From NCBI RefSeq assembly GCF_000424065.1, contig NZ_AUJE01000019.1, positions 1-64,000 on the forward strand: a DNA stretch of 64,000 nt, written 5' to 3'. The notes beneath the pieces are model-generated. The model had not been told where the DNA came from. It did not search any database and saw nothing but the letters and a program-made list of their open reading frames with translations. The position numbers and the translations under genes were made by a program. Shown piece after piece: positions 15,234 through 24,479 of the stretch. Source of the DNA: Selenomonas ruminantium subsp. ruminantium ATCC 12561. GTDB lineage: Bacteria; Bacillota; Negativicutes; Selenomonadales; Selenomonadaceae. How positions within the stretch are numbered: the stretch's first letter is position 1; every line of letters starts with the position of its first letter.

Positions 15234-16298
15234 ATGCAAACGTATAAAATTGCCGTAATTGCCGGCGACGGCATTGGCCCGGACGTCATCAACGAGGGCA
15301 AAAAAGTCCTCACGGGCATTGCCCAAATGGACGGCAGTTTCCAGGTGGAATTTACCGATTTTCCCTGGGGCTGTGAATATTACCTCAAAGAAGGCAAAAT
15401 GATGCCCGATGATGGCCTCTCGATTCTCAAAAATTTCGACGCCATTTACTTAGGTGCTGTCGGCTATCCCGGCGTGCCCGATGATATTTCCCTGCAAGGC
15501 CTGCTCTTAAAAATCCGCAAAGGCTTTGATGAGTACATCAACCTGCGCCCGGTAAAACTCCTAAAGGGAGCACCCTGCCCCCTTAAAGATGTCAAGGAAG
15601 AAGATATCGACATGATTGTCGTGCGGGAAAACAGCGAGGGCGAATACGCCAATGTGGGCAGCCGCCTCTATCCTGGCACAGAGCAGGAAATCGCCCTGCA
15701 GACTGGCGTTTTCTCGCGCAAAGGCTGCGAGCGCGTTATCCGCTACGCCTACGAGCTGGCCAAAAAAGAAGGCAAGACCTTGACCAATGTCAGCAAAGCT
15801 AACGCCCTTGGCTACTCCATGGTCTTTTGGAATGAAATCTTTGCCGAAATCGGCAAGGAATATCCCGAAGTCGAAACCTCCAGTCTCATGGTCGATGCCG
15901 CCAGTATGTTCTTCGTCAAAAATCCCGCCCGCTTCCAGATTGTCGTGACCAGCAACCTCTTCGGCGATATCCTGACGGATTTGGGCGCCGCCATCGCCGG
16001 CGGCATGGGCCTGGCTGCCGGTGCCAACCTCAACCCGGAACGCAAATTCCCCAGCATGTTTGAACCCATCCACGGGAGCGCCCCGGATATCGCCGGCAAA
16101 GGTCTTGCCAACCCCCTCGCCGCCATTTGGAGCGTCAGTCAGATGCTCGACTTCTTCGGTCAGGAAGAATGGGGCAGGAAAGTCATCGACGCCATAGAAA
16201 CCCTATTACAGGAAAAAAAGACCCTCACCCCGGATTTAGGCGGCACCGCCAAAACCGACGAAATCGGCGAAGCAATTCTTGCCATCCTTCGCCGATAA
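15234..16298 (+). CDS. Tartrate/D-malate dehydrogenase (isocitrate/isopropylmalate dehydrogenase family)
   Basis: A 354-residue NAD-dependent beta-decarboxylating dehydrogenase. It starts KIAVIAGDGIGPDVINEGKK. The substrate loop LRPVKLLKGAPCPLK, the catalytic segment VVRENSEGEYANVGSR with the later VSKANALGYSM (Lys) and the metal-binding TSNLFGDILTDLGAAIAGG are all present. The YINLRPVKLL type of substrate loop is that of the tartrate dehydrogenase/D-malate dehydrogenase (TtuC/DmlA) branch rather than LeuB. GAAGG precedes the ATG. It is flanked on both sides by class A hairpins and is monocistronic. Confidence 0.85.
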   Translation: MQTYKIAVIAGDGIGPDVINEGKKVLTGIAQMDGSFQVEFTDFPWGCEYYLKEGKMMPDDGLSILKNFDAIYLGAVGYPGVPDDISLQGLLLKIRKGFDEYINLRPVKLLKGAPCPLKDVKEEDIDMIVVRENSEGEYANVGSRLYPGTEQEIALQTGVFSRKGCERVIRYAYELAKKEGKTLTNVSKANALGYSMVFWNEIFAEIGKEYPEVETSSLMVDAASMFFVKNPARFQIVVTSNLFGDILTDLGAAIAGGMGLAAGANLNPERKFPSMFEPIHGSAPDIAGKGLANPLAAIWSVSQMLDFFGQEEWGRKVIDAIETLLQEKKTLTPDLGGTAKTDEIGEAILAILRR

Positions 16299-16320
16299 AA
16301 ACATAATCAAGCAAGACTAA

Positions 16321-16402
16321 GCCCGCGGGGCTGGTGATGTTTTTCCGTAGCTTTTGACAAGCCTGTCTATGGCGAAGGAAAAATATTACCTGCCCCGCGG
16401 GC
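16321..16402 (+). repeat. Class A hairpin element, copy A8
   Basis: GCCCGCGGGGC arms, core with GACA-AGCC-TGTC and TATGGC, tail GCGCCTTATCATATCTATATAAC. It lies 22 bp after the dmlA/ttuC-like stop. The arms carry two G-T pairs and one T-T mismatch. Confidence 0.85.
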
Positions 16403-16451
16403 GCCTTATCATATCTATATAACATATACACAATTCCCCCCACCTGACCGT

Positions 16452-16659
16452 CCCGGCGTGGTCGTGATGCTTTGCCAAAGCGGAGCGTTTGACCGTAAGC
16501 GTTAAGAAACTAATTTTGACCATACCAAAAATAGCTCTAAAAGCCATTTGTCTGAGCACAGCGAGTTTATGGCTTTTAGAGCTATTTTATTAAAAGGTCA
16601 AAATTTGTTTTAGCTTACGGTCTAAGCGCAGACTGGCAAAGCATCACGGCCACGCCGGG
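16452..16659 (+). repeat. Class B nested hairpin element, copy B3
   Basis: Outer 25-bp arms (one T-G pair), joint GCGTTTGACC/GGTCTAAGC, joint GCGTTAAGAAA, middle stem AATTTTGACC/GGTCAAAATT, inner stem ATAGCTCTAAAAGCCAT (perfect), and core TGTCTGAGCACAGCGAGTTT. It ends 22 bp from the stop of the rubrerythrin gene. Together with A8 it fills 16299-16680. Confidence 0.85.
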
Positions 16660-16680
16660 CACGCTTGTCTGGCAGAGAAC

Positions 16681-17223
16681 TTAGTAATTCTCCGCATGAA
16701 CCTCGAAGTAACTCTGCGGATGTGCACACGCCGGGCAAATCTGCGGTGCCTTGGTGCCCACCACAATATGTCCGCAGTTACGGCATTCCCAAACTTTTAC
16801 TTCGCTCTTTTGGAAAACTTCCTGCGTCTCCACATTTTTCAGCAGGGCACGATAGCGTTCCTCATGGTGCTTTTCAATTTCGGCCACCAGACGGAATTTA
16901 GCGGCCAATTCCTTGAAGCCTTCTTCTTCGGCAGTCTTGGCAAAGCCAGCGTACATATCCGTCCATTCGTAGTTCTCTCCCTCAGCGGCATCTTTAAGAT
17001 TCGTCGCCGTATCGGGTACCGCACCATCATGGAGTTCCTTGAACCACATCTTGGCATGTTCTTTTTCGTTGTCGGCAGTTTTCAAAAACAGGGCAGCAAT
17101 CTGCTCAAAGCCATCTTTCTTGGCTCTTGAAGCATAATAAGTGTACTTGTTGCGCGCCTGGCTTTCCCCAGCAAAGGCGGCTTCCAGATTCTTCTCAGTC
17201 TGAGTTCCAGCATATTTGCTCAT
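16681..17223 (-). CDS. rbr: Rubrerythrin
   Basis: A 180-residue peroxide-scavenging di-iron protein. The four-helix domain carries [18 protein letters not shown] and [18 protein letters not shown], then [14 protein letters not shown], supplying the Glu/His ligands. The C-terminal rubredoxin domain has CRNCGH and [11 protein letters not shown] for the Fe(Cys)4 site. It reduces hydrogen peroxide in anaerobes. GGAGG lies before ATG 17223. It probably has its own promoter, since the upstream MCP gene ends in a terminator. Confidence 0.95.
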   Translation of the reverse strand: MSKYAGTQTEKNLEAAFAGESQARNKYTYYASRAKKDGFEQIAALFLKTADNEKEHAKMWFKELHDGAVPDTATNLKDAAEGENYEWTDMYAGFAKTAEEEGFKELAAKFRLVAEIEKHHEERYRALLKNVETQEVFQKSEVKVWECRNCGHIVVGTKAPQICPACAHPQSYFEVHAENY

Positions 17224-17274
17224 ACGTTACTACCTCCTAAAATCGAATTGTTTACACATGAATATCTTACCATA

Positions 17275-17307
17275 GAATAACCGCCCTCGTAAACGGGGCG
17301 GCTATTC
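17275..17307 (-). terminator. Terminator of the chemotaxis receptor gene
   Basis: The 12-bp stem GAATAGCCGCCC/GGGCGGTTATTC (one G-T) is read on the minus strand, 17 bp after the MCP stop. The U-tract after it is poor (TATGGTAAG). Confidence 0.55.
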
Positions 17308-17323
17308 CGATTTATGAACTTAA

Positions 17324-19117
17324 TTACACTTTGAACTTCTGCACTTCATCCTGCAGCATACCGGCCATCTTCGCCAGCTGCTCACTGTTGGTATTCATTT
17401 CATGAACAGATGCCGACTGCTCCTCGGTCGCCGCCGATACGGTTTCGGAATTGGACACCACACTGCGGCTCATTTCCTCAATATCGCGAATAGCCGACTG
17501 ACAGGATTCCGCATTGTCCGTTGCTTCCTTGGAGGCAGAAGCAATCTGCTGGGAACGGTTGGAAATCTTTTCGACCAGTTCCACAATAGCGGAGAATTCC
17601 CGACCGGTTTCCTCAACGCTGTCTTTCGCCGTAGCCAGATTTTCCGTACCTTCGTTCATGCTGCTGACCGCCTGCTGGGTTTCATTCTGAATCTGCCCGA
17701 TAAGACCGGCAATCTGGCTGGCCGCTTCTTCGGACTGGGCAGCCAGTTTACGGATTTCGTCAGCAACTACGGCAAAGCCGCGGCCTGCATCACCAGCGCG
17801 TGCAGCTTCGATAGCGGCATTAAGAGCCAGGAGGTTCGTCTGTTCCGCAATGCCGGAAATGGTATCGGTAATACGCCCGATGGTATCGGAACGTTCGCCC
17901 AGACTGTTGACCACGCGAGCAGATTCGCCCACGACTTTGGAAAGTCTTGCCATATCTTTGACGGTACGGGTAACTACCTGATTGCCGTTCTGCGCTTTTT
18001 CTGTCGCCTGCTGGGTTTCCACTGCAGCCCGGCGGGCATTGTGTGCCATGCCGCCAATGCGTTCCATCAGGGTATCCATTGACTGCGAAGCATCGTCGAT
18101 AGCGGAGAGCTGTTTGTTGGTTGCTCCTGCCACATCGGTGATGGATTCGGCCACCTGCTGACTGGCAGCCGCCGACTGCGTGGTCATTTCATTGAGCTGT
18201 GCAGCGTCACTGGCCACCTGGTCAGCAGATTCTTTGATAGAGCCCATGAGCTGACGCATATTGCCGCCCAAGACCTTGAGGATTTCCACCATCTCGCCGA
18301 TTTCGTCTTCACGTGCCGTATATTCCGGTTTAACGGGTTCTGCCCGATAATCTCCATGCGCAAATTTCTGCAACCTGCCCGTCACAAAGCTGATTGGATC
18401 ACCGAAACTTTGGGCAATCTTTACCCCCAAAGCAGCCATGATTGCCGATACAATCACAATGATAATAGACGAAATCATGATTTTCTTATAGAGCGCTTCC
18501 TGATTTTCCTTCATGTATTTAGCAGCTTCCGCATCAATGTAGTCAATCCAGGAACCAGTACCGACAATCCAGCCATAGGGCTTGAATTCCATAACGTAGT
18601 TGCGTTTGGGCAGAGGCTGGCTTTCGCCCGGTTTCGGGTAGGAAAAGTTAACGAAACCGCCGCCATCCTTCTGGCCTTCTTTTAACATATTTTCCATATA
18701 GGGAACACCATTGGGGTCTTTTTCGCCCCGGCGCATTTTGCCTTCAGCACTGCGGTTGCCGGCATGAGCCACGCAGATACCCGTGTTCTTTTCATCAGCA
18801 AAGAAATAACCCTTGCCCTCATCATAACGCACGGCACGCAGGACATCCAAGCACATTGCCTTTGCCTGCGCTTCGGTTAATTCCCCAGACTGCTGGCGCG
18901 CATAGATGCCATTCAGCGAGGAAACCACGCCCTCTGTCTGCAAGCGCAATTCCCTATCGTAATGGTCTGCCAATTCCTTGCGATATTCTTCCACTAACTT
19001 ATCGTTATCTGTGATGGTGACGTACAGAAAATACCCCCCCACCGCCATCGTAGCAAAGACACTGACTGCCACGAACAGGGCTGTCAATTTGCCTTTTACC
19101 GACTTCATAAAAAACAT
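17324..19117 (-). CDS. Methyl-accepting chemotaxis protein with single-Cache sensor
   Basis: 597 residues: membrane span 11-35; extracytoplasmic single-Cache (sCache_2-like) domain about 40-205 with [20 protein letters not shown] and [18 protein letters not shown]; span 212-234; HAMP domain to about 290; then the long coiled signalling domain. The hairpin tip contains [20 protein letters not shown] and [15 protein letters not shown], the CheA/CheW contact site. It senses an unknown small ligand and signals to CheA. GGAGG lies eight bases before ATG 19117. No other chemotaxis gene is adjacent. Confidence 0.93.
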   Translation of the reverse strand: MFFMKSVKGKLTALFVAVSVFATMAVGGYFLYVTITDNDKLVEEYRKELADHYDRELRLQTEGVVSSLNGIYARQQSGELTEAQAKAMCLDVLRAVRYDEGKGYFFADEKNTGICVAHAGNRSAEGKMRRGEKDPNGVPYMENMLKEGQKDGGGFVNFSYPKPGESQPLPKRNYVMEFKPYGWIVGTGSWIDYIDAEAAKYMKENQEALYKKIMISSIIIVIVSAIMAALGVKIAQSFGDPISFVTGRLQKFAHGDYRAEPVKPEYTAREDEIGEMVEILKVLGGNMRQLMGSIKESADQVASDAAQLNEMTTQSAAASQQVAESITDVAGATNKQLSAIDDASQSMDTLMERIGGMAHNARRAAVETQQATEKAQNGNQVVTRTVKDMARLSKVVGESARVVNSLGERSDTIGRITDTISGIAEQTNLLALNAAIEAARAGDAGRGFAVVADEIRKLAAQSEEAASQIAGLIGQIQNETQQAVSSMNEGTENLATAKDSVEETGREFSAIVELVEKISNRSQQIASASKEATDNAESCQSAIRDIEEMSRSVVSNSETVSAATEEQSASVHEMNTNSEQLAKMAGMLQDEVQKFKV

Positions 19118-19243
19118 AAAGTCTCCCTCCTTAGATTCTTTTCGAATATTGCGTTTTATAGGAATAATTCTATTCTAAAAGGCAGTTTCCTGCCTGTAAG
19201 TAAAGTTTTCTTTCAGTTCGAGGTCAAGTTCGAGGCATAAGAC

Positions 19244-19438
19244 GCGGCGGGCGGGGGATATCTGTCTTCCGCTAATGCCTAGAGCTAAAATATTTTTTGC
19301 CCTTAATTCATTAGCCGGGAAAGTCAAAACTCGCTCCGCTCAAACAGTAGACTTTCCCAGCTAAAACAGCGGTATGGCAAAAAATATTTCTTAACGCTCC
19401 ATACCTTACGCTTCAGCCAGACATCCCCCGCCCGCCGC
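19244..19438 (-). repeat. Class B nested hairpin element, copy B4
   Basis: Outer 21-bp arms (one G-T on the minus strand), middle stem AATATTTTTTGCC, inner stem GGGAAAGTC/GACTTTCCC, core CTGTTTGAGCGGAGCGAGTT. It shares the joints GCGTTAAGAAA, TACCGCTGTTTTA and TGAATTAA with B1, and both lie on the minus strand. Confidence 0.8.
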
Positions 19439-19486
19439 TCGCTGTCGCATTGCTTTTCCTTTTATCTACGCATTTGCGTATACGAA

Positions 19487-19518
19487 AAAGTTCCCTGCAT
19501 CATCCTGCAAGGAACTTT
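19487..19518 (-). terminator. Minus-strand terminator downstream of tsaC
   Basis: The stem GAAAGTTCCTTGCA/TGCAGGGAACTTT is followed by TTCGTA on the minus strand, with five T in total. It lies about 300 bp after the tsaC stop, so that transcript would include the repeat region 19577-19791. Confidence 0.6.
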
Positions 19519-19576
19519 CAGTTTCATATAAATCGTAACAGCAAGCGCGAAAAGGCTGTAACATCCCAATGAGCTT

Positions 19577-19791
19577 GGCGCAAGTGCTTGCTTTTGGGGT
19601 GGAGCGCACTGCCGCAGGCTGGCTCCCAAAAGAAAAATTCTGAACACCAAGCTGAAAGCCGCGACGTGGTAACCGGAGCAGTCGACTAAAAAAACGGCAT
19701 TGCCGAAGGAGCCATTTGCGCGGAAGCCCAAAAGTAAGCACTTGTGCCTGCCTGGATTCAGGGCGAAGGCCAAAAATCAAGCACCTGCGCC
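19577..19791. repeat. Inverted/direct repeat block downstream of tsaC
   Basis: A 22-23 bp sequence GGCGCAAGTGCTTGCTTTTG (19577 on) recurs as inverted copies at 19727-19748 and 19769-19791; the last two are about 42 bp apart as direct repeats. Between them lies more partial pairing (TGGCTCC/GGAGCCA). Two overlapping minus-strand frames (103 and 110 codons) run through it without a convincing start or protein character, so I treat it as non-coding structured DNA. It lacks the class A and class B core sequences. Confidence 0.55.
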
Positions 19792-19814
19792 AGCACATCC
19801 TATCCTAAAAAACA

Positions 19815-20876
19815 TCATGCGTTTATCGTCCGAAACCCACTAGCCTTATGCAGCCTATTCATAATCGCCAGCCCCAATCCTTCCGAGGTCGTTCCCTCCC
19901 CCAACAGAATATCGGCTTCTTTTTCATCAAAGCTGCGCAAGGCCTCATAGATATTGGCCGCAATAGCGGGCAGCTGCCCTTGATGGCCATAATCTGCCAT
20001 CAGCTCTGCCGGAACAATATCACGGAGTTCCTGCAATACCTCATGGCTCGCAATCACACCGACCTTATGGCCTTCGTTCTGCAAGCGCTCAATTTCCCGC
20101 CGAAATGCGCGTGTCATGCGGGTCGGCATGCCCTCAATCATGGTCAGGGGAGCCTTGGGCGCATAATGGGTGTATTTCATGCCCGGTGCCTTGGGCACAG
20201 AATCTGCGCCCACCAAAGCAGGGTCGATAATGACGCTGCCCGCCCCCAACACTTCTTCGAGCATTTCTTTCGTAATCGCGCCCGGGCGCAGGATAACGGC
20301 CTTATCCCCCGACGCATCCACAATGGTGGATTCCACACCGAAGTCGCAGGCGCCGCCATCGAGTATCATGGGGATTTTTCCCTCCATATCCACCAAGACC
20401 GACTCAGCCGTGGTGGGACTTGGGCGGCCGGATATGTTGGCCGAGGGGGCAGCGATGGGCACGCCGGCTGCGGCAATCAGGGCGCGAGCCACGTCGTGTT
20501 CCGGCATGCGCACACCAACCGTCGCCAGCCCGCCAGTAATCCTATCCGGCACGATGCTCTTGCGGGGCAGGATCAAGGTAATCGGGCCGGGACAAAAAGC
20601 GGCAATGAGCTTTTCGGCCTTTTCAGGAATCGTTGCCGCAATCTGGTCAATCATGGAGCGGTTGGCCACATGGAGAATCAAGGGATTGTCCGATGGACGA
20701 CCCTTAGCCTGATAAATCTTGGCACAGGCGTCGGCATCAAGACCATTGGCGCCTAATCCATACACCGTTTCCGTCGGAAAGGCCACGACCTCTCCCTGAC
20801 GGATAAGCTCGCCGGCGGCGTGGAGCGCTTCTTTTTGTGCTTTTACATTATCTATCTGAATCAGCTTGGTTTCCAT
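19815..20876 (-). CDS. tsaC: L-threonylcarbamoyladenylate synthase (Sua5 type)
   Basis: 353 residues. The N-terminal YrdC domain (GEVVAFPTETVYGLGANGLD, KGRPSDNPLILHV, RMPEHDVARALIAAAGVPI, APSANISGRPSPTTAE) makes threonylcarbamoyl-AMP for the t6A37 modification of tRNA. The C-terminal Sua5 domain (about 230-353) begins after PKAPGMKYTHYAPKAPL, so this is the long two-domain form. It lies just after prmC with a 8-bp gap, in the operon DUF1385-prfA-prmC-tsaC, a linkage common in Firmicutes. Confidence 0.95.
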   Translation of the reverse strand: METKLIQIDNVKAQKEALHAAGELIRQGEVVAFPTETVYGLGANGLDADACAKIYQAKGRPSDNPLILHVANRSMIDQIAATIPEKAEKLIAAFCPGPITLILPRKSIVPDRITGGLATVGVRMPEHDVARALIAAAGVPIAAPSANISGRPSPTTAESVLVDMEGKIPMILDGGACDFGVESTIVDASGDKAVILRPGAITKEMLEEVLGAGSVIIDPALVGADSVPKAPGMKYTHYAPKAPLTMIEGMPTRMTRAFRREIERLQNEGHKVGVIASHEVLQELRDIVPAELMADYGHQGQLPAIAANIYEALRSFDEKEADILLGEGTTSEGLGLAIMNRLHKASGFRTINA

Positions 20877-20884
20877 TTATCTTG

Positions 20885-21763
20885 TCATGCCTCTTTTTTC
20901 CATGCCACAACTACCCGGTCAATGCCCGCATAGTCCTTTAAGATTTCCGTCCGGTCAATCAGCGGATTTTCCTTGGCCAGAGCCGCTACCGCCTGTGCCT
21001 GCTCAATACCCACTTCAAAGGCCATAAAGCCGTCCTTATTCAGCATAGCAGGAGCTTCGGCGCAAAGCCGGCGGTAAAAGTCCAGCCCGTCCTCACCGCC
21101 GTCCAATGCCGTATGCGGCTCACTTACTCGCACATCTGTCGCTAAGCCCGCAATATCTTTCGCAGGGATATAGGGCGGATTGGATAGAATTGCCGTATAC
21201 ATCTTTCCCTGCAAAGGAGCCAGCAAATCCCCCGTAAAGAAATGCGCCCTGTCCGCAAGTTCCAAATTAGCTGCATTTTCCTCAGCCACTTCTCTTGCCT
21301 TAGGCGAAATATCCACGGTATCGAGCTGGGCATCTTTTACAAAATGCAGGACACTTAATCCCACCGCGCCTGTACCGGTACCGATATCGGCAATCTGTGG
21401 CTTTTCCTGCCCTGACTGACGCAGCCTTTCCACAGCCCCCTGCACGAGGATTTCCGTATCAGGGCGCGGCACCAAGGTCGCTTCCGTGACCTTAAAGGTC
21501 AGGCCCATAAATTCTTTTTCGCCTAAGATATAAGCCACCGGCACATGATTGATGCGCTGCTTGATCATCTCGCGGAAAGCCGTAAGTTCAGCCGCCTGCA
21601 AGGGTTCGTCAAAATGCACATAGAGGTAAATCCGCTGTTTGTGCAGGACATGGCCGAGCAAAACTTCTGCGTCCAAGCGGGGATTTTCTATGCCCTTTTG
21701 GGCAAAGTAATCCTCCGTCCATTTGAGGATACGGCCGATTGTCCATATTTCATTTCCTGCCAT
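20885..21763 (-). CDS. prmC: Release factor glutamine methyltransferase PrmC
   Basis: A 292-residue N5-glutamine methyltransferase that modifies the GGQ glutamine of RF1/RF2. The N-terminal helical domain precedes the SAM domain: IADIGTGTGAVGLSVL (motif I) and the catalytic ILSNPPYIPAKDI (NPPY). TAATG overlap of one base with the prfA stop shows tight coupling to its substrate gene. Confidence 0.95.
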   Translation of the reverse strand: MAGNEIWTIGRILKWTEDYFAQKGIENPRLDAEVLLGHVLHKQRIYLYVHFDEPLQAAELTAFREMIKQRINHVPVAYILGEKEFMGLTFKVTEATLVPRPDTEILVQGAVERLRQSGQEKPQIADIGTGTGAVGLSVLHFVKDAQLDTVDISPKAREVAEENAANLELADRAHFFTGDLLAPLQGKMYTAILSNPPYIPAKDIAGLATDVRVSEPHTALDGGEDGLDFYRRLCAEAPAMLNKDGFMAFEVGIEQAQAVAALAKENPLIDRTEILKDYAGIDRVVVAWKKEA

Positions 21764-22830
21764 TATTTCACCTGTTTCAGCCGTTCTGCCTGGTCGGCAG
21801 TAATCAGGGCATTTAAGATTTCGTCGAGGTCACCGGCAAGCACTGCATCAATGCGATGCAACGTCAGGCCGATGCGATGGTCGGTAACCCGCCCCTGCGG
21901 GAAGTTATAGGTGCGGATGCGCTCACTTCTATCACCGCTGCCCACCTGATTTTTGCGGTCAGCCGAAATGCTGTCCATCTGTTCCTGCTGTGCCTTGTCG
22001 AGCAGCCTTGCCCGCAGTACCTTCATGGCCTTGTCCTTGTTCTTGAGCTGGGAACGCTCGTCCTGACACTGCACCACGATGCCCGTGGGAATATGCGTGA
22101 TGCGGATGGCACTTTCCGTACGGTTGACGTGCTGACCGCCCGCACCGGACGCACAGTACAGGTCGATATGCAAATCGTTGGGATTGATATCCACGTCCAC
22201 ATCTTCGGCTTCGGGCAGTACCGCCACCGTCACCGCCGAAGTATGAATGCGCCCGCCAGATTCGGTTGCCGGCACGCGCTGTACGCGATGGGTGCCGCTT
22301 TCGTATTTGAGCTTGCTATAGGCACCAAAGCCCGTGACCATAAAGGAAATTTCCTTATAGCCGCCCAGTTCTGTAGGGTTCGCGTCAATGATTTCCATTT
22401 TCCAGCCCTGCTTTTCCACATAGCGGCCATACATGCGGAACAGGTCACCGGCAAAGAGCGCCGCTTCCTCACCGCCGACACCGCCGCGGATTTCCACGAT
22501 GACATTTTTATCGTCATTGGGGTCTTTGGGCAACAGTAAAATGGGCAGCTCGTTATCGAGAACTTCCTTTTGCGCCTTTAGTTCAGCCAGTTCTTCTTCA
22601 ACAAACTTGCGCATTTCATCATCCAAGGATTCATCAAACATGGCCTTGGCTTCGTCAATGCCCTTGACCACTTCCTTGTATTCGCGGAACTTTTCCACGA
22701 TGGGCGCAAGACTGGCATGTTCCTTGCTGTACTTCTGCCAGCGGCTCATATCGGCAATCACATCCGGGTCGCTAATCAGCGATTCCAGTTCCAAAAATTT
22801 ATCTTCAACGGCTTGGAGTTTTTCCAGCAC
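21763..22830 (-). CDS. prfA: Peptide chain release factor 1
   Basis: 355 residues; recognises UAA/UAG stop codons and releases the peptide. Domain order is intact: helical domain 1, the anticodon-like segment [20 protein letters not shown] (containing PAT), and the GGQ motif in [20 protein letters not shown]. Start is GTG 22830 with GAGGTG before it. Near-full family length. Confidence 0.97.
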   Translation of the reverse strand: MLEKLQAVEDKFLELESLISDPDVIADMSRWQKYSKEHASLAPIVEKFREYKEVVKGIDEAKAMFDESLDDEMRKFVEEELAELKAQKEVLDNELPILLLPKDPNDDKNVIVEIRGGVGGEEAALFAGDLFRMYGRYVEKQGWKMEIIDANPTELGGYKEISFMVTGFGAYSKLKYESGTHRVQRVPATESGGRIHTSAVTVAVLPEAEDVDVDINPNDLHIDLYCASGAGGQHVNRTESAIRITHIPTGIVVQCQDERSQLKNKDKAMKVLRARLLDKAQQEQMDSISADRKNQVGSGDRSERIRTYNFPQGRVTDHRIGLTLHRIDAVLAGDLDEILNALITADQAERLKQVK

Positions 22831-22846
22831 TTATTTCACCTCAAAC

Positions 22847-23803
22847 TCATTCTGTAACAGCAGCGGCCACAGGCGCGCTATCCTCCACTTCATTTTCAGC
22901 CTCTGCCTTATGGATATAATCCGGCGTACCTTCTAAAATCTCTTCCTCGGGCAGAACAGCCTTCAGCGATTCAATCGCCACTTCCACCATTTCATCATCA
23001 GGCGGGCGGGTGGTCAGATATTGCAACCAAAGTCCCGGACGAATAGCCGTCTGAATCAGGCTGTTCTGACTGCGCCCGGCAAGTCGGATAATCTCATAGG
23101 AAATCCCTGCCACCACCGGCAGCAACAGGATGCGGCTGGCAATACGCTCCCACAAGGAAGGCCAGCCCAGGAACGCAAACACAAAGATGGACACGAGCAT
23201 GACAATCAGCAAAAAGTTCGTGCCACAGCGTGGATGCAGACGCGGGAACTTCTGCACATTTTCCACCGTCAATGGCAGACCTGCCTCATAGCAGAAAATC
23301 GTCTTATGCTCTGCTCCATGATACTGGAACACGCGGCGAATGTCCTTCATGCGGGAAATTCCCCAGATATACAGGAGAAAAATCACCAACCGCAGACAGC
23401 CTTCCAAAAGATTCAATACCACTGGGTCTTCCGTGGCTCCATGAATCAGTTTCGCCGCCCCTGTGGGAATGGCAATAAAGAGAACACTGGCCAGTACCAG
23501 GGCAAAGACAATCGTTCCCGCCATTTCCTTATCGGATAGCTGCTCGTCCTCCTCGCCGGCCATCTTCGCCGAATAGGACAGCGACTTCATGCCGATAACG
23601 AGCGACTCAATCAGCGACACCGTCCCGCGCAAAAAGGGCTTTTTCAAAAGTGGAAATCTATCACCAATGGAATTTACCGGCTTGGTCTCGACCTGAATTT
23701 TGCCTTGCGGATCGCGCACAGCTGTCGCTGTAAGTTTCGGCCCCCGCATCATCACGCCTTCAATAACAGCCTGACCGCCTACCATTAATTTCTTATCACT
23801 CAT
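22847..23803 (-). CDS. DUF1385 family membrane protein (YqhQ-like)
   Basis: 318 residues. It opens with the family hallmark VGGQAVIEGVMMRGP, then about four membrane spans and QYHGAEHKTIFCYEAGLPL and LHPRCGTNFLLIVMLVSIF. A poorly conserved acidic tail follows residue 270. Function is not established; the family is widespread in Firmicutes and usually sits beside prfA/prmC or rpmE, as here. GGAGG lies before ATG 23803. Confidence 0.85.
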   Translation of the reverse strand: MSDKKLMVGGQAVIEGVMMRGPKLTATAVRDPQGKIQVETKPVNSIGDRFPLLKKPFLRGTVSLIESLVIGMKSLSYSAKMAGEEDEQLSDKEMAGTIVFALVLASVLFIAIPTGAAKLIHGATEDPVVLNLLEGCLRLVIFLLYIWGISRMKDIRRVFQYHGAEHKTIFCYEAGLPLTVENVQKFPRLHPRCGTNFLLIVMLVSIFVFAFLGWPSLWERIASRILLLPVVAGISYEIIRLAGRSQNSLIQTAIRPGLWLQYLTTRPPDDEMVEVAIESLKAVLPEEEILEGTPDYIHKAEAENEVEDSAPVAAAVTE

Positions 23804-23903
23804 GGTCTTTCCTCCTAACTTACACTTGGAAACACCGAATATTCAATATTTATGCTGATACTAAACTTAATGGACACCTAATGGTGTCCACTCGTCCTTA
23901 CAC

Positions 23904-23953
23904 GAACACTAAGCTCCTGCTGCGCCTATTCGGCTTGCACTCACTAAGTGTTC
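23904..23953. other. Hairpin between rpmE and DUF1385 gene
   Basis: GAACACTAAG and its partner ACTAAGTGTTC enclose about 30 nt with further pairing; a second small hairpin GGACACC/GGTGTCC lies at 23872-23889. Either could be part of the DUF1385 operon leader. Nothing more is recognisable in 23804-24000. Confidence 0.35.
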
Positions 23954-23962
23954 ATAGTAAAT

Positions 23963-23987
23963 AAAGCAGAGCAATATGCTCTGCTTT
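23963..23987 (-). terminator. Likely terminator of rpmE
   Basis: The perfect 11-bp stem AAAGCAGAGCA/TGCTCTGCTTT lies 14 bp after the rpmE stop on the minus strand and is followed by ATTTACT. Confidence 0.65.
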
Positions 23988-24000
23988 ACCATAACGTATC

Positions 24001-24201
24001 TTACTTCTTGGCGTAACGCTTGTTGAACTTTTCGATACGACCGCCTGCCTGTACGTCACGCTGACGACCCGTGAAGAACGGATGGCATTTGGAGCAAACA
24101 TCGACGCGCAGTTCTTTCTGCGTGGAACCCGTGGTGAACGTGTTACCGCAACCGCAAGTTACCGTAGCTTCGAAATATTCCGGATGAATACCCTGTTTCA
24201 T
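24001..24201 (-). CDS. rpmE: 50S ribosomal protein L31 (zinc form)
   Basis: 66 residues: [20 protein letters not shown]. Cys16, Cys18, Cys36 and Cys39 form the zinc site, so this is the C+ form rather than the zinc-free paralogue. GAGGTG precedes ATG 24201. It has its own promoter (24350-24378) and a leader of about 140 nt. Confidence 0.97.
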   Translation of the reverse strand: MKQGIHPEYFEATVTCGCGNTFTTGSTQKELRVDVCSKCHPFFTGRQRDVQAGGRIEKFNKRYAKK

Positions 24202-24343
24202 GATTTACACCTCGCTTTCACCCCAACGAAACTGGGAATTGATACAAGCAAGCTATGCGCGAGCTTGGTTTAGACCTAGCCTACCTTTTGGGGCAAAGCC
24301 AGTCAAGTTTTGACTTGGAACCAGACGTCAGTACGTCCAGTAC
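24202..24343 (-). promoter_or_regulatory. rpmE leader, possible L31 autoregulatory structure
   Basis: The transcript from the promoter at 24350-24378 has about 140 untranslated bases containing GACGTACTGACGTC, CCAAGTCAAAACTTGACTGG and CAAGCTCGCGCATAGCTTG, each able to form a stem. L31 leaders with autoregulation by the protein are known in Firmicutes; whether this matches a described class needs a covariance-model search. Confidence 0.45.
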
Positions 24344-24349
24344 CCGAAT

Positions 24350-24378
24350 ATTATAGCACGAGCAAAGTCACTATGCAA
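24350..24378 (-). promoter_or_regulatory. Sigma-A promoter of rpmE
   Basis: Minus strand TTGCAT (24378-24373), 17 bp, TATAAT (24355-24350) with TGC just ahead. Near consensus. Confidence 0.8.
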
Positions 24379-24397
24379 GGAATCCTTGAAAATTTGC

Positions 24398-24426
24398 TTG
24401 AAAATTTTTCCTTCCTATATGATAAT
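24398..24426 (+). promoter_or_regulatory. Sigma-A promoter of the clpX paralogue
   Basis: TTGAAA (24398-24403), 17 bp, GATAAT (24421-24426), followed by an inverted repeat GTAGTGTATATC/GATACTAC (about 24428-24449) that could be an operator over the start site. Confidence 0.65.
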
Positions 24427-24479
24427 GGTAGTGTATATCAAGATACTACGCGAACTTCACATACAGAAAGGAAATTATT

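Noticed and set aside
19462-19798. Overlapping minus-strand frames of 103 and 110 codons
   Set aside because: They cross an inverted-repeat block, their residues are repeat-derived (CLIFGLRPE/VLTFGLPRK), and neither has a start site.
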